A stretch of DNA of 64,000 bases from Stutzerimonas stutzeri (GCA_019056435.1 CP077641.1:2418001-2482000), one strand, 5' to 3'. Counted from the stretch's first letter, positions 1 through 11,888 are shown. Made by a program: numbers and translations. Notes: generated by a model from the sequence alone, not told the origin.

Positions 1-1849
1 GGGCGCTGGGCCATCGCATCAAGCCGGTGCTGCTCGGGCCCCTTACATACCTCTGGCTGGGCAAGGCCAAAGGTGCGGCCTTCGACAAGCTGGACCTGCT
101 CGAGCGCTTGCTCCCGCTTTACGGCGAGGTGCTCGATCGGTTGGCGGCCCAGGGCGTCGAATGGGTCCAGCTCGATGAGCCGATCCTCGTGCTGGACCTG
201 CCGCAGGAGTGGAAGAGTGCGTTCGAGCGCGCCTACAACCTGTTGCAGCGGGCCCCCTGAAGAAGCTGGTCGCGACCTATTTCGGTGGTCTGGAGGACAA
301 CCTCGGGCTGGCCGCCGGGCTGCCGGTCGACGGTCTGCATATCGACCTGGTGCGTGCGCCGGAGCAGTTCCCCACCATCCTCGATCGTCTGCCGACATAC
401 AAGGTGCTCTCGTTGGGCCTGGTCAATGGTCGCAATGTCTGGCGCTGCGATCTTGAACGTGCCCTGACAGTGATCGAGCACGCGGCCGAGCGACTCGGTG
501 AGCGCCTGTGGGTGGCGCCGTCCTGCTCGCTGCTTCATGCGCCTGTCGATCTGGAGCGTGAAGACCAGCTGGATCCCGAAATCCGGAGCTGGCTGGCGTT
601 CGCCGTGCAGAAGTGTTCAGAGGTCGCCGTGCTGGCACGCGCGGCCGAGCAGCCTGACGATCCGCGAGTCCAGACAGCTCTGCAGACCAGCCGGGCCGTC
701 CAGGCGGCGCGGGCGGCGTCATCCCGCATCCACAAGCCCGACGTGCAGGCGCGCCTGGCAGCGGTCAAGCCACGGCACAGTCAGCGGCAATCGCCGTTCG
801 CGCAGCGTATCGAGCAACAGCGCGCACGGTTGAACCTGCCGCAGTTTCCCACCACCACCATCGGCTCCTTCCCGCAAACGGGCGCCATCCGCCTGGCACG
901 CCAGGCTTTCAAGCAGGGCAAGCTGGCGCTGGCCGACTACACCGAGGCCATGCAGGCCGAAATTCGCCATGCGGTTGCGGTGCAGGAGCAGTTGGGCCTG
1001 GACGTGCTGGTGCATGGCGAGGCCGAGCGCAACGACATGGTCGAGTACTTCGCCGAGCAGCTGGATGGCTATGCCTTCACGCGCTTTGGCTGGGTGCAGA
1101 GCTACGGGTCGCGCTGCGTCAAGCCTGCGGTCATCTATGGCGACCTGAGCCGCCCGGCGCCGATGACCGTCGAATGGATCCGCTATGCGCAACAACAGAC
1201 GCACAAGACCATGAAGGGCATGCTGACCGGGCCGGTGACCATGCTGATGTGGTCCTTTACGCGGGAGGACATCAGTCGCGAGCAGCAGGCGCGGCAACTG
1301 GCGCTGGCGATCCGCGACGAGGTCTGCGACCTGGAGGCTGCTGGCATCGGCGTCATCCAGATCGACGAAGCCGCTTTCCGCGAAGGCCTGCCGCTGCGTC
1401 GTGCCCAGTGGAGGGCGTACCTTGATTGGGCGGTCGACGCGTTTCGCCTGTGCGCCAGTGGCGTGCGCGACGACACCCAGATTCACACGCATATGTGCTA
1501 CAGCGAGTTCAACGATGTCATCGAGGCGATCGCGGCGATGGACGCCGACGTCATCACCATCGAGACGTCCCGCTCGCAGATGGAGTTGCTGGAAGCGTTT
1601 CGCGCCTTCGACTACCCGAACGACATCGGCCCGGGTGTGTACGACATCCATTCGCCGCGCGTGCCGGACACCGCGGAAATGGTCCAGCTGCTGGAAAAGG
1701 CTAGCGAGCGGATTCCGGCCGAGCGCCTGTGGGTCAACCCGGACTGCGGCCTGAAGACGCGCGCCTGGCCGGAGACCGAGGCGGCATTGGTCAACATGGT
1801 TGCCGCTGCCCGCCAGTTGCGCGCTACACATCGCGACAAGGTGGCCTGA
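1..1849 (+). CDS. metE: Cobalamin-independent methionine synthase, 5' end missing, one frameshift
   Basis: MetE transfers a methyl group from 5-methyltetrahydropteroyltri-glutamate to homocysteine in the cytoplasm, the last step of methionine synthesis. The gene is already open at base 1 (codons in phase with base 3), so the N-terminal part lies outside the window. The C-terminal catalytic half is complete and carries the zinc/homocysteine ligands in HTHMCYSEF and the late Cys in PDCGLKTR, plus the IGSFPQT motif that opens this domain. The frame changes at the C run 253-257: one C fewer than needed turns the expected RAPLKKL into a stop. The second frame then continues the same protein without a gap. 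I read this as a probable sequence error. No downstream partner is coupled to it; ybaK follows after 90 bases. Confidence 0.95.
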
Positions 1850-1939
1850 CGAGGCTGGCCGAACTGGAGGCCGCACCGCTGTGCGCGCCCTCCGGTTTTG
1901 GCTAATGTAGCCATCCCATTCCCACCCGTCCTGCACACC

Positions 1940-2410
1940 ATGACTCCCGCCATCGATCTGCTGAAAAAGGCCAAGGCCGACCATCACATCCACAGCTACG
2001 AGCACGATCCCAAATCCGCGTCATACGGGCTCGAGGCCGCTGAAAAGCTTGGCCTCGAACCCGCACGGGTGTTCAAGACATTGCTCGCCTGCAGTGAAAA
2101 GAACGAGTTGCTGGTCGCCGTGGTGCCGGTCGCCGGTTCTCTGGACCTCAAGGCGCTGGCGCAGGCAGCAGGGGTCAAGAAGGTGGATATGGCCGATCCG
2201 ATGGCGGCGCAGCGGGCCACCGGTTATCTGGTCGGCGGCATCAGCCCGCTGGGGCAGAAGAAGCGCCTGCGCACCTTCATCGACAGTTCGGCGCAGGCGC
2301 AACCGAGCATCTATGTCAGCGCTGGCCGGCGAGGGCTGGAGGTGGAGCTAACGGCCGAGTTGCTAGCCCGGCACACGGGTGGCACCTTCGCGTCGATCGG
2401 CCGGCCTTGA
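1940..2410 (+). CDS. ybaK: Cys-tRNA(Pro)/Cys-tRNA(Cys) deacylase YbaK/EbsC
   Basis: A 156-residue trans-editing enzyme that hydrolyses Cys-tRNA(Pro) formed by mistake by prolyl-tRNA synthetase. The whole chain matches the YbaK fold. Lys46 within RVFKTLLA is the residue essential in the Haemophilus homologue, and [10 protein letters not shown] is the family's glycine-rich loop. An in-frame start 42 bases earlier exists, but ATG at 1940 gives the family's usual N-terminus ([10 protein letters not shown]) and length. It is a single gene, convergent with mltF, and the two stop codons are only about 10 bases apart. Confidence 0.93.
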   Translation: MTPAIDLLKKAKADHHIHSYEHDPKSASYGLEAAEKLGLEPARVFKTLLACSEKNELLVAVVPVAGSLDLKALAQAAGVKKVDMADPMAAQRATGYLVGGISPLGQKKRLRTFIDSSAQAQPSIYVSAGRRGLEVELTAELLARHTGGTFASIGRP

Positions 2411-2419
2411 GCGCCGCGA

Positions 2420-4408
<1,989 letters not shown>

Positions 4409-4474
4409 GCGGGTAGGCCGCCCGCGCATCGGCGAGTAAGCTGCCCGTCTACCTATCTGACTGGCGGAGCCGAC

Positions 4475-5413
4475 ATGCACGACGTGATCCTGCACCACTA
4501 CCCCACCTCGCCCTTCGCCGAGAAGGCGCGTCTGATGCTGGGTTTCAAGCAGCTGTCCTGGCGGTCGGTACAGATTCCGCCGGTAATGCCCAAGCCGGAC
4601 CTCACCGCGCTGACCGGCGGCTATCGCCGCACGCCAGTGTTGCAGATCGGTGCCGATGTGTATTGCGACACCGCCCTGATGGCGCGCCGCCTTGAAGCGG
4701 AGAAGGCCACGCCGGCGCTGTTCCCTGAGGGCCTGGAGTTTGTCGCGGCGACCTTGGCGCAATGGGCGGATTCGGTGCTTTTCCTGCATGCGGTGAGCCT
4801 GGTGTTCCAGCCCGAATCCATGGCGCTGCGCTTCGCCCAGGTGCCGAAAGAGTTCGTCGAAGTGTTCAGCAAGGATCGCGCGGCGCTGTTCAGCAGTGGT
4901 TCGGTTTCCCGGGTGCCGCTGGAGCAGGCGAAAAACCACTGGCCGGTGCTGATGGCGCGGTTGCAGCAGCAACTGTCGCGGTCGGGCGGCGAGTTCCTGC
5001 TGGGCGACGCGCCCTGTATCGCCGATCTGTCGGTGGCCCATTGTCTGTGGTTCCTCAAGGCGACGCCGGTTACGGCGCCGCTGGTCAAGGATTATCCCGA
5101 GGTTGCCGCCTGGCTGGGCAAGGTGCTTGGCGTCGGCCATGGGGCCTGGAGCGAACTATCCGCCGAGGATGCACTGAAAGTGGCGCGTGAAGCCGAACCG
5201 GCGGCGCTGCCGGACGAGGCCTTCTCCGACCCGAACGGTTTTCAGGTCGGCCAGCGGGTCAGCGTCGCGGCGGTCGACTACGGCACCGATCCGGTCGAGG
5301 GTGAGCTGGTTTTCGCTGGCCTCGAAGAGCTGATCCTGCGTCGCGAGGACGAACGCGCCGGGGTGGTCCACGTTCACTTCCCACGCATCGGGTATCGCAT
5401 CGAGGCGCGCTGA
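4475..5413 (+). CDS. Glutathione S-transferase family protein with C-terminal extension
   Basis: 312 residues. Residues 1-80 form a thioredoxin-like GST N-terminal domain (YPTSPFAEKARLML, with the Ser/Pro pair at the usual glutathione-contacting turn; TPVLQIG and the CDT segment before helix 3). Residues 90-210 look like the all-helical GST C-terminal domain (FLLGDAPCIADLSVAHCLWF). The last roughly 90 residues are an extension not found in ordinary GSTs. The substrate cannot be inferred. A GGCGGAG ribosome-binding site precedes the ATG. It stands alone between the GIY-YIG gene and the convergent uppP. Confidence 0.85.
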   Translation: MHDVILHHYPTSPFAEKARLMLGFKQLSWRSVQIPPVMPKPDLTALTGGYRRTPVLQIGADVYCDTALMARRLEAEKATPALFPEGLEFVAATLAQWADSVLFLHAVSLVFQPESMALRFAQVPKEFVEVFSKDRAALFSSGSVSRVPLEQAKNHWPVLMARLQQQLSRSGGEFLLGDAPCIADLSVAHCLWFLKATPVTAPLVKDYPEVAAWLGKVLGVGHGAWSELSAEDALKVAREAEPAALPDEAFSDPNGFQVGQRVSVAAVDYGTDPVEGELVFAGLEELILRREDERAGVVHVHFPRIGYRIEAR

Positions 5414-5456
5414 GCGCTACACCGCGGCAGGTAGAACCCGCCGCGGCCGTTCGTGC

Positions 5457-6254
5457 TCAGAGGGCAATGAGCAGCAGGGTGATGCCCAGCAGCAGGCGGT
5501 AGATTACGAAGGGCAGCATGCCCAGCGCGTCGAGTGCCTTGAGGAACAGCTTGATGCAGAGGAAGGCGGCGACGAAGGACAGCGCCGCGCCGATGAAAAT
5601 GTCGTTCCAGTGTGCCGCTTCGCCCGACTGTGCCAGTTCCACCGCCTTCAGCCCGCCTGCTGCCAGGATCAGCGGAATCGACAGCAGAAAGGAAAAGCGT
5701 GCTGCGGTCTGTCGTGTGAAGCCGAGCAGCAGCGCCGCCGTCATGGTAATGCCCGAGCGCGAGGTGCCCGGAATCAGCGCCAGCGCCTGGGCGAGGCCGA
5801 TGATCAGGGCGCTCTTCCAGGTCAGCTGCTCGATGTCCGCGACACGCCGCCCCTTGGCATCGGCGTACCACAGCAGCAGGCCGAAGATGATCGTGGTGGC
5901 GGCAATGAACAGCATCGAGCGGGTGTACTGCTCGATGTAGTCCTCCATCAGCAGACCGATGATGCCCGCCGGTAGCGTGCCGATGATGATCGCCCAACCC
6001 AGCCGGCTTTCGGCGCTGGCGCGGCGTTGGAAGACGTGCGCCAGCCAGCCGCGGCTCGTGGCGATGACCTCCTGGCGAAAGCTGATCAGCACGGCGAGCA
6101 GGGTGCCGACGTGCACGGCCACGTCGAACGCCTGGCCCTGGTCAGGCCAGCCGAGCACCTGCGACGGCAGGATGAGGTGGGCGGAAGAGGAGATCGGAAG
6201 AAATTCGGTGATGCCCTGCACGAGGGACAAGATAATCAGGTGAAGCCAATCCAT
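5457..6254 (-). CDS. uppP: Undecaprenyl-diphosphate phosphatase
   Basis: Integral membrane enzyme of 265 residues that dephosphorylates undecaprenyl pyrophosphate to recycle the lipid carrier for peptidoglycan and O-antigen. It confers bacitracin tolerance when overproduced (the BacA name). Both family signatures are intact: EFLPISSSAH at residues 17-26 and PGTSRSG at 162-168, within about eight predicted membrane segments. The start gives the standard MDWLHLI N-terminus. It is monocistronic, transcribed away from yejK's downstream side, with 140 bases between it and the yejK stop. Confidence 0.97.
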   Translation of the reverse strand: MDWLHLIILSLVQGITEFLPISSSAHLILPSQVLGWPDQGQAFDVAVHVGTLLAVLISFRQEVIATSRGWLAHVFQRRASAESRLGWAIIIGTLPAGIIGLLMEDYIEQYTRSMLFIAATTIIFGLLLWYADAKGRRVADIEQLTWKSALIIGLAQALALIPGTSRSGITMTAALLLGFTRQTAARFSFLLSIPLILAAGGLKAVELAQSGEAAHWNDIFIGAALSFVAAFLCIKLFLKALDALGMLPFVIYRLLLGITLLLIAL

Positions 6255-6395
6255 TGTTGATCCTTAGCAGAGCGGGCGTGCGGGTTGCCTGGCCGTTTGG
6301 CTGCCATGTGACTGGAAAATCCGCATTTCATTCCGCGGCGCATGCATTTCCTTGCCGCGTCGCCACGTCGCAGGAACGGCGCGCAGCGCGCCTGT

Positions 6396-7403
6396 TCAGC
6401 CTTTGCGCCGCTTCAACTGGTCTTTCAGCTGGGTCGGCAGGTGGCGGATGATGAGCATGTCACGGGCCTCGTCGTACTCGACCTTCGAGCCGAGCAAGTG
6501 TGATTCGAAGCTGATCGACAGCCCTTCGGCGCGCCCGGTGAAGCGCTGGAACTGGTTGAGGGTGCGCTTGTCCGCCGGGATTTCCGGCGACAGGCCGTAG
6601 TCCTTGTTGCGGATGTGGTCGTAGAACGCGCGTGGGCGTTCTTCGTCGATGACGCCGGACAGCTCTTCCAGGGACATCGGCTCGCCGATCTTGGCCTGGC
6701 TGCTGGCGTAACCGACCAGGGCGCTGGTCTTTTCGCGCGCCTTTTCCTCGGGCAGGTCTTCGTTCTCGACGTAATCACTGAACGCCTTGAGCAGGGTTCG
6801 GGTTTCCCCGGGGCCGTCGACGCCTTCCTGACAGCCAATGAAGTCACGGAAGTATTCCGAGACTTTCTTGCCATTCTTGCCCTTGATGAAGGAAATGTAC
6901 TGCCGCGACTGGCCGTTGTTTTTCCATTCCGACAGGTTGATCCGGGTAGCCAGGTGCAGTTGGCCGAGGTCCAGATGCTTGGCCTCGGCCACGTCCAGCG
7001 CGTCGGTCACGGTCACACCGTTGCTGTGGTGGAGCAGGGCAATGGCCAGATAGTCGGTCATGCTCTGTTGATAGTGTGCGAACAGTACATGGCCGCCGGT
7101 GGAGAGGTTCGATTCCTCCATCAGTTTCTGCAGATGTTCGACGGCTTGCCGGCTGAACGCGGTGAAGTCGAGGTTGGCGTCCATGTACTGGTTCAGCCAG
7201 CCGCTGAAGGGGTATGCCCCGGACTCCTCGTGAAAATAGCCCCAGGCCTTGCCCTGCTTGGCGTTGTAGCTCTCGTTGAGGTCCGCCAGCAGGTTCTCGA
7301 TGGCCTGGGATTGGCCCAGCTCCGAGTCGCGGGCATGCAGCACGGCGGGCGTGCCGTCGGGCTTTTTCTCGATCAGGTGGACGATGCAATGGCGGATGGG
7401 CAT
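6396..7403 (-). CDS. yejK: Nucleoid-associated protein YejK/NdpA
   Basis: 335 residues, the full length of the NdpA/YejK family, which is found on the nucleoid in Escherichia coli. The N-terminus [14 protein letters not shown] and the central [10 protein letters not shown] and [10 protein letters not shown] segments are characteristic. The upstream reading adds 32 residues of unrelated composition, so ATG at 7403 was taken. It is divergent from the MFS gene starting at 7544. A GC-only palindrome lies just after the stop (about 6376-6390), but no T tract follows, so I do not call it a terminator. Confidence 0.92.
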   Translation of the reverse strand: MPIRHCIVHLIEKKPDGTPAVLHARDSELGQSQAIENLLADLNESYNAKQGKAWGYFHEESGAYPFSGWLNQYMDANLDFTAFSRQAVEHLQKLMEESNLSTGGHVLFAHYQQSMTDYLAIALLHHSNGVTVTDALDVAEAKHLDLGQLHLATRINLSEWKNNGQSRQYISFIKGKNGKKVSEYFRDFIGCQEGVDGPGETRTLLKAFSDYVENEDLPEEKAREKTSALVGYASSQAKIGEPMSLEELSGVIDEERPRAFYDHIRNKDYGLSPEIPADKRTLNQFQRFTGRAEGLSISFESHLLGSKVEYDEARDMLIIRHLPTQLKDQLKRRKG

Positions 7404-7543
7404 TTCGGGCTCGCGGCGGCTGAGGCAGACGGGGCGCAGTTTAACCGAGGGGCCCGTCGCTCCGCAGGGCAAAAAACCGGGTACGGCGAAGGCTTGCAAT
7501 GCGAGTAAGATGGTTGCCTTTCATTTCTTTGCTGGATGTGTCG

Positions 7544-8755
7544 ATGATGACGGTGTGGCGCAACAGTACCTGGATCCTGCTGGGCGGTTCGCTGATTCTC
7601 GCGGTGTCTCTGGGGACGCGGCACGGCTTCGGCCTGTTCCTGCCGCCGATGAGTGAGGCATTCGGCTGGGGGCGTGAAGTCTTTGCGTTCGCCATCGCCC
7701 TGCAGAACCTCATCTGGGGGCTGGCGCAGCCGGTCACCGGAGCGCTGGCAGACCGCTTCGGCGTGGTCCGGGCGGTGGTGATCGGCGGCGTGCTCTATGC
7801 GATCGGTCTGGCCCTCATGGCCGGGGCCGAGACAGCCGCGTCGTTGTCGCTGAGTGCCGGTTTGCTTATCGGACTCGGGCTGTCGGGCACGTCGTTCTCG
7901 GTGATCCTCGGCGCGGTTGGCCGTGCCGTGCCGGCCGAAAAGCGCAGCATGGCCATGGGTGTCGCCAGCGCGGCGGGTTCGTTCGGTCAGTTCGCGATGC
8001 TGCCGGGTACGCTCGGGCTGATCGGTTGGCTGGGTTGGTCCTCGGCTCTGCTCGCGCTTGGATTGTTGGTGGCGATGATCGTGCCGCTGGCCTTGATGCT
8101 GCGCAGCGGCCCGGCCGCGCCGGTGTCCGGACCTCAACAATCGCTCGGTGAGGCGTTGCGTGAGGCAGTGGGGCATTCAGGGTTCAGGTTGCTCGCGCTG
8201 GGTTTTTTCGTCTGCGGCTTCCAGGTGGTCTTCATCGGGGTGCACCTGCCGGCTTTCCTGGTCGATCAGGGGCTGCCGGCGATGGCCGGGACCACGGTGC
8301 TGGCACTGGTCGGGTTGTTCAACATCGTGGGGACCTACACGGCCGGCTGGCTGGGCGGCTGCTATTCGAAGCCGAAGCTTTTGACGGCGCTCTACCTGTT
8401 GCGCGGCGTGGTGATCGCCGCGTTCTTCTTTGCCCCGCTGACGCTCTGGACGGCTTATGCCTTCGGCATCGCCATGGGGCTGCTGTGGCTGTCGACGGTG
8501 CCGCTGACCAACGGGACGGTGGCCACGTTGTTCGGTGTGCGCAACCTGTCCATGCTCGGCGGCATCGTGTTCCTGTTCCACCAGATCGGCTCGTTCTTTG
8601 GTGGTTGGCTGGGCGGTTGGGTTTATGACCGGACCGGCAGTTACGACCTCGTCTGGCAGATCTCGATCGCGCTCAGCCTGATGGCTGCCGCACTCAACTG
8701 GCCGATCCGGGAGCAGCCGGTCGACCGGGTGCGACTGGCGGCAGGGGCAGCGTGA
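7544..8755 (+). CDS. MFS transporter (monocarboxylate/oxalate-formate antiporter-like)
   Basis: 403 residues with about 12 hydrophobic segments and the MFS loop signature between helices 2 and 3 (ALADRFGVVRAVV). The N-terminal helix TRHGFGLFLPPM, the WGREVF segment and the overall pattern resemble the group that includes oxalate/formate antiporters and monocarboxylate carriers. The substrate is unknown. ATG codons at 7544 and 7547 are equivalent; an upstream in-frame ATG at 7499 would add a short leader without a clear ribosome-binding site. The stop codon overlaps the start of a 40-residue membrane protein (TGATG at 8753-8757). Confidence 0.85.
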   Translation: MMTVWRNSTWILLGGSLILAVSLGTRHGFGLFLPPMSEAFGWGREVFAFAIALQNLIWGLAQPVTGALADRFGVVRAVVIGGVLYAIGLALMAGAETAASLSLSAGLLIGLGLSGTSFSVILGAVGRAVPAEKRSMAMGVASAAGSFGQFAMLPGTLGLIGWLGWSSALLALGLLVAMIVPLALMLRSGPAAPVSGPQQSLGEALREAVGHSGFRLLALGFFVCGFQVVFIGVHLPAFLVDQGLPAMAGTTVLALVGLFNIVGTYTAGWLGGCYSKPKLLTALYLLRGVVIAAFFFAPLTLWTAYAFGIAMGLLWLSTVPLTNGTVATLFGVRNLSMLGGIVFLFHQIGSFFGGWLGGWVYDRTGSYDLVWQISIALSLMAAALNWPIREQPVDRVRLAAGAA

Positions 8756-8877
8756 TGAGCAGACATGGGCTCTGGCTCGGCGGCCTTGCGTTCTTCGCCT
8801 TCGTCCTGATGGCCGCCTGGTGGGGCTGGCAGCGCGGTGGCCTGGCCTTAATGCAGCTGGGCGTCGGAATCTGTTGA
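8755..8877 (+). CDS. 40-residue single-pass membrane miniprotein coupled to the MFS gene
   Basis: Reading ATG at 8755 to TGA at 8877 gives MSRHGLWLGG, then a strongly hydrophobic core (LAFFAFVLMAAWWGW, about residues 11-25), then QRGGLALMQLGVGIC. The ATG shares its A with the MFS stop codon (TGATG), the usual arrangement for translational coupling. Composition (three Trp, one membrane span, a glycine-rich amphipathic tail) is protein-like rather than random. I believe similar tiny proteins follow carriers in other pseudomonads, but I cannot check that here. By analogy with small subunits such as KdpF or AcrZ it could stabilise or modulate the carrier; that is inference. Confidence 0.6.
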   Translation: MSRHGLWLGGLAFFAFVLMAAWWGWQRGGLALMQLGVGIC

Positions 8878-9026
8878 TCGGCGGCTCGGTCGGTTTTTTG
8901 CGCTTGGTGCGGAATCAATTCGATGTCGCTGGCTCCAAACAAGCGAGACGAAACAAAGCTGTCGCAGAACCGTCATCAGAGCCCTGTAAAAAGCTGCGGC
9001 ATGCAGTTACCTGGAGCAGCAGAACG

Positions 9027-9218
9027 ATGTCCACCCTTACCGAACTCGCCCAACAGATCGCTCAGCTTTACCCCCTGCAGGACAAGCGCGTCGGCAAGCG
9101 CTACCGCGTGGTCGGGGAGCTGGCCGGCATGACCGAGCTCGAGGAAATCAATGGCGAACCGCGCTATATCCAAACGCTGGCACTGAAAGATCGGCAGCAC
9201 TGGGATATCGCGGTTTGA
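9027..9218 (+). CDS. Conserved-looking 63-residue protein of unknown function
   Basis: Starts MSTLTELAQQIAQLY and ends RQHWDIAV. The first 30 residues are amphipathic helix-forming; the second half reads like two or three beta strands (YRVVGELAG, RYIQTLALK). No family recognised. ATG at 9027 is preceded by GGAGCAG about 10 bases upstream. It faces rlmF, and the two 3' ends share an inverted repeat. The regular protein-like composition and the typical codon pattern suggest it is real. Confidence 0.6.
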   Translation: MSTLTELAQQIAQLYPLQDKRVGKRYRVVGELAGMTELEEINGEPRYIQTLALKDRQHWDIAV

Positions 9219-9225
9219 ACCCTGG

Positions 9226-9245
9226 CCCGGACGCCTCAGTCCGGG
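9226..9245. terminator. Inverted repeat between convergent 3' ends
   Basis: CCCGGAC (9226-9232) and GTCCGGG (9239-9245) form a 7-bp GC-rich stem with a 6-base loop. The loop contains the rlmF stop codon (reverse strand, 9236-9238). It lies directly after the stop of the 63-residue gene at 9218. No T tract follows on either strand, so it may be a weak or shared terminator, or simply an RNA 3'-end stabiliser. Confidence 0.35.
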
Positions 9246-10225
9246 TTGGCCGCCTTCCAGTGATTGGTGCGCCACAGCGCGCGCTGAACATGGTCCTGAA
9301 AGGTCCAGGCGACGAAACGACTGCGCTTCTGTCCCTGGGCCATTTCGAAGATGCGCACCTGTTGCGCGCCAAGGGTGGCGAGTCGCGCCTGTAGCGGGCG
9401 CACGTTGGCACCTTTCGAAACCAGCGTACTGAACCAGCAAATCTGCGGTCCGACACCTTGGCTTTCTTCAGCCAGCCGCGCGATGAAGGCCGCCTCTCCA
9501 CCCTCGCACCAAAGCTCGGCTGCTTGCCCACCGAAATTCAGCGCCGGCAGCTTGCGTTTGGGGTCCAGCTTGCCCAGGTTGCGCCACTTGCGCCGACTAC
9601 CGTTGCTGGCTTCGGCCTCGGATGCGTGGAACGGCGGGTTGCACAGCGTGATGTCGAACCGATCGGCCGGCTCGATGAGGCCGGTGAATATCAGCCGGGA
9701 GTTGTGCTGCTGGCGTATCTCGATCCGCTTTTCCAGGCGATTCGCCTTGAGGATCGCCCGGGCCGATGCGAGGGCCGTAGCGTCAATGTCCGAACCCACG
9801 AAGCGCCAGCCGTACTCACGTCGGCCGATCAACGGATAGATGCAGTTCGCTCCCGTGCCGATGTCCAGCGCGCGTATGTTGCTGCCGCGCGGAATCTCGC
9901 CGCCATTCTGCTCGGCGAGCAGGTCGGCCAGCCCATGCAGGTAATCGGCTCGTCCGGGGATTGGCGGGCAGAGGTAGCCGGGCGGAATGTCCCAGTGGGC
10001 GATGCCGTAGAACTGTTTGAGCAGCGCACGGTTGAAGACGCGCACGGCATCGGGGTTGGCGAAGTCGATGCTCTGCTTGCCGTAGGGATTGAGAATGACG
10101 AATGGCGCCAGCTCCGGGCAGCCGGCGATCAGCTTCGGAAAATCGTAGCGACCGCTGTGCCGATTGCGCGGATGCAGGCCGGGGTTGCCGCCAGCGGGCG
10201 GTACGGGTGGTTTCGGGGCGGGCAT
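9236..10225 (-). CDS. rlmF: 23S rRNA (adenine(1618)-N6)-methyltransferase
   Basis: 329 residues; RlmF methylates N6 of A1618 in 23S rRNA using S-adenosylmethionine. The SAM-binding motif I is DIGTGAN (residues 121-127) and the adenine-N6 methyltransferase motif is NPPF (196-199), followed by the family-specific [10 protein letters not shown] stretch. The N-terminal region [13 protein letters not shown] is typical. It is a single gene, transcribed in the same direction as the MFS gene upstream (46 bases between them). Confidence 0.95.
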   Translation of the reverse strand: MPAPKPPVPPAGGNPGLHPRNRHSGRYDFPKLIAGCPELAPFVILNPYGKQSIDFANPDAVRVFNRALLKQFYGIAHWDIPPGYLCPPIPGRADYLHGLADLLAEQNGGEIPRGSNIRALDIGTGANCIYPLIGRREYGWRFVGSDIDATALASARAILKANRLEKRIEIRQQHNSRLIFTGLIEPADRFDITLCNPPFHASEAEASNGSRRKWRNLGKLDPKRKLPALNFGGQAAELWCEGGEAAFIARLAEESQGVGPQICWFSTLVSKGANVRPLQARLATLGAQQVRIFEMAQGQKRSRFVAWTFQDHVQRALWRTNHWKAANPD

Positions 10226-10270
10226 GGTCAGGCGTTGGTGTGATGAGAAGCGCGCATTGTCCCACAGCTT

Positions 10271-11440
10271 TCAGCGGCGGCGGGGCACCAGCAGCATCCA
10301 CCCCAAGCCCCAGAGCAAGGCCCCCGCGCCCAGCCAGAACGCCGAGTGCAGCGAGCCGCCCATGCCCAGCCAGACGCCGGTCAGCCAGGGCCCTGCCAGC
10401 TGGGTCAGGCTGTAGAGCGCGATCAGAGCAGCGGACAGCCGCGGCCCCTGATGCGGGTGCAGAGTCCGGGCAAGGCGTTGGGTCAGCAGCACGGTGCCGA
10501 GAAAGGTGCCACCGACCAGCACGGCGCACGTCAATATGCCGGGTGCGCCCGGTATCAGCAGTGCGCCCAGGACGCCAAGCAGCTGAGCGACATAGCTCAA
10601 CCGCAACGCGAGCGTATCGCCCAGCAGTGCGCCGAGCCGATTCCACAACCAGGGCGAGGGCAGCGTCGCGAGCGCGACCACCAGCCAGCTGCTGTCGACG
10701 AGAAAATCGCCAGGCTCGACCTGCAGGCGCGCCACCATCGGCAGGAAGGTCATCGGCAGGATGTAGCCCATGCCTGCCCCGGCGTAGGACAGAAACAGAG
10801 GCGTGCTGGCGCGATCGAGCAGCCTTCCGCTGGGCACCTTCGCGGTCGGGTCGGGTGCTGTTTCGATCGGCAGGTCCAGCTGCGATAGTTGACGCCAGCC
10901 CCACCAAGCCAAGGGAACGGACAGCAGTGCCGCTGGCCACCAGCGATCGGCACCAACCAGCAGGCCATCGCTCAGGCTGACCAGCACACTGGAAAGAACC
11001 AGACCGACACAGACGCCCAGATAAACCAGCCCGCTGGAGGCGACACGCTGCTGGCGCGCCAGCCATTCGAGGATCAGCGAGGGCGCCTGGACGAACACCA
11101 GGCCATTGCTGATCCCGTTCAGCAGGCGCAGCGCCGAGAGCGTGTCCGCCGATTCCGCCTGCGTTTGCGCCAGCGAGCTGAGTATGTGCAGCCCCAATGC
11201 CCACGGCAGGCTGCGGCGGATCTGCGCGACACGATGCCAGCGCAGGGCGAGCAGGGCGCCGATCAGATAACCCAGGTAGTTCCAGCTGGCGATGCGCGCA
11301 CCTTGTTGGACGCTCAGCAGGCCGTCTTCGACAAGCCAGGGCAGCAGGGGCGTGTAGATGAAACGGCCGAGTCCGTGGACAACGAGAAGCAGGGTCGCAC
11401 CGGCGAGCAGGACCGGGAACAGGGCAGGGCGTTGAGGCAT
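10271..11440 (-). CDS. YbfB/YjiJ family MFS transporter
   Basis: 389 residues, about 12 membrane segments. The N-terminal HGLGRFIYTPLLPWL and the NYLGYLIGALLA helix are distinctive of the YbfB/YjiJ branch of the major facilitator superfamily, whose substrates are mostly unknown. The C-terminal GPWLTGVWLGMG helix fits. ATG at 11440 is preferred; an alternative ATG at 11455 adds five residues. Neither has a good ribosome-binding site. Neighbours (winged-helix protein, nhaD) are on the same strand but separated by about 80 bases, so an operon is uncertain. Confidence 0.85.
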   Translation of the reverse strand: MPQRPALFPVLLAGATLLLVVHGLGRFIYTPLLPWLVEDGLLSVQQGARIASWNYLGYLIGALLALRWHRVAQIRRSLPWALGLHILSSLAQTQAESADTLSALRLLNGISNGLVFVQAPSLILEWLARQQRVASSGLVYLGVCVGLVLSSVLVSLSDGLLVGADRWWPAALLSVPLAWWGWRQLSQLDLPIETAPDPTAKVPSGRLLDRASTPLFLSYAGAGMGYILPMTFLPMVARLQVEPGDFLVDSSWLVVALATLPSPWLWNRLGALLGDTLALRLSYVAQLLGVLGALLIPGAPGILTCAVLVGGTFLGTVLLTQRLARTLHPHQGPRLSAALIALYSLTQLAGPWLTGVWLGMGGSLHSAFWLGAGALLWGLGWMLLVPRRR

Positions 11441-11537
11441 CGAGAGGCAGACCATGCGGCAGGAAGAGAGACAGCTTAGCGGTGTGCGCCGGAATGGACC
11501 ACGCTACGGATGGCTGAGAGGCTCCCTGCGCGATGAC

Positions 11538-11834
11538 TCACGGGTAGCCGAGCGTCTCCTTGATCTTCGGCAGATGGCGCTCGATCCAGCGAGGGTCGAC
11601 GGCGCCCCAGTCATGGATGCGATAACGGCCGGCATTGTGGCGCTCGCCAGACTCCTGGGCGAAGCGGCAGTCGATATCCAGGTCGGCGAGCGCGGCCAGG
11701 GTATCCTGCGCCGTACGCCTTGGCATTCCGGTCGCTGCCATCAGCTCGGGCACGCTGCTTGCGGTAGCGCTGTCGACCAGCCAGGCCACGTAAAGCCGAC
11801 GGTAAAAACTGCTCTTGGTCTTGCTGATGGTCAT
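11538..11834 (-). CDS. Small winged helix-turn-helix protein
   Basis: 98 residues. The first half (FYRRLYVAWLVDS, then SVPELMAATGMPRRTAQDTLAALADL) reads as a helix followed by a clear helix-turn-helix with recognition helix PRRTAQDTLAAL; the tail ends in a beta wing-like segment. It resembles the stand-alone winged-helix family in which the protein is almost entirely the DNA-binding domain. Targets unknown. It lies 54 bases downstream of nhaD on the same strand, so it may be co-transcribed with the antiporter. Confidence 0.75.
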   Translation of the reverse strand: MTISKTKSSFYRRLYVAWLVDSATASSVPELMAATGMPRRTAQDTLAALADLDIDCRFAQESGERHNAGRYRIHDWGAVDPRWIERHLPKIKETLGYP

Positions 11835-11888
11835 CGCGAACTCCTTGTAGAGAACCGCCCGGCCGTCGCAGCGACGGGCGGGGACGGG

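Noticed and set aside
6376-6390. Terminator after yejK
   Set aside because: The palindrome is purely GC with a very small loop and no T tract.
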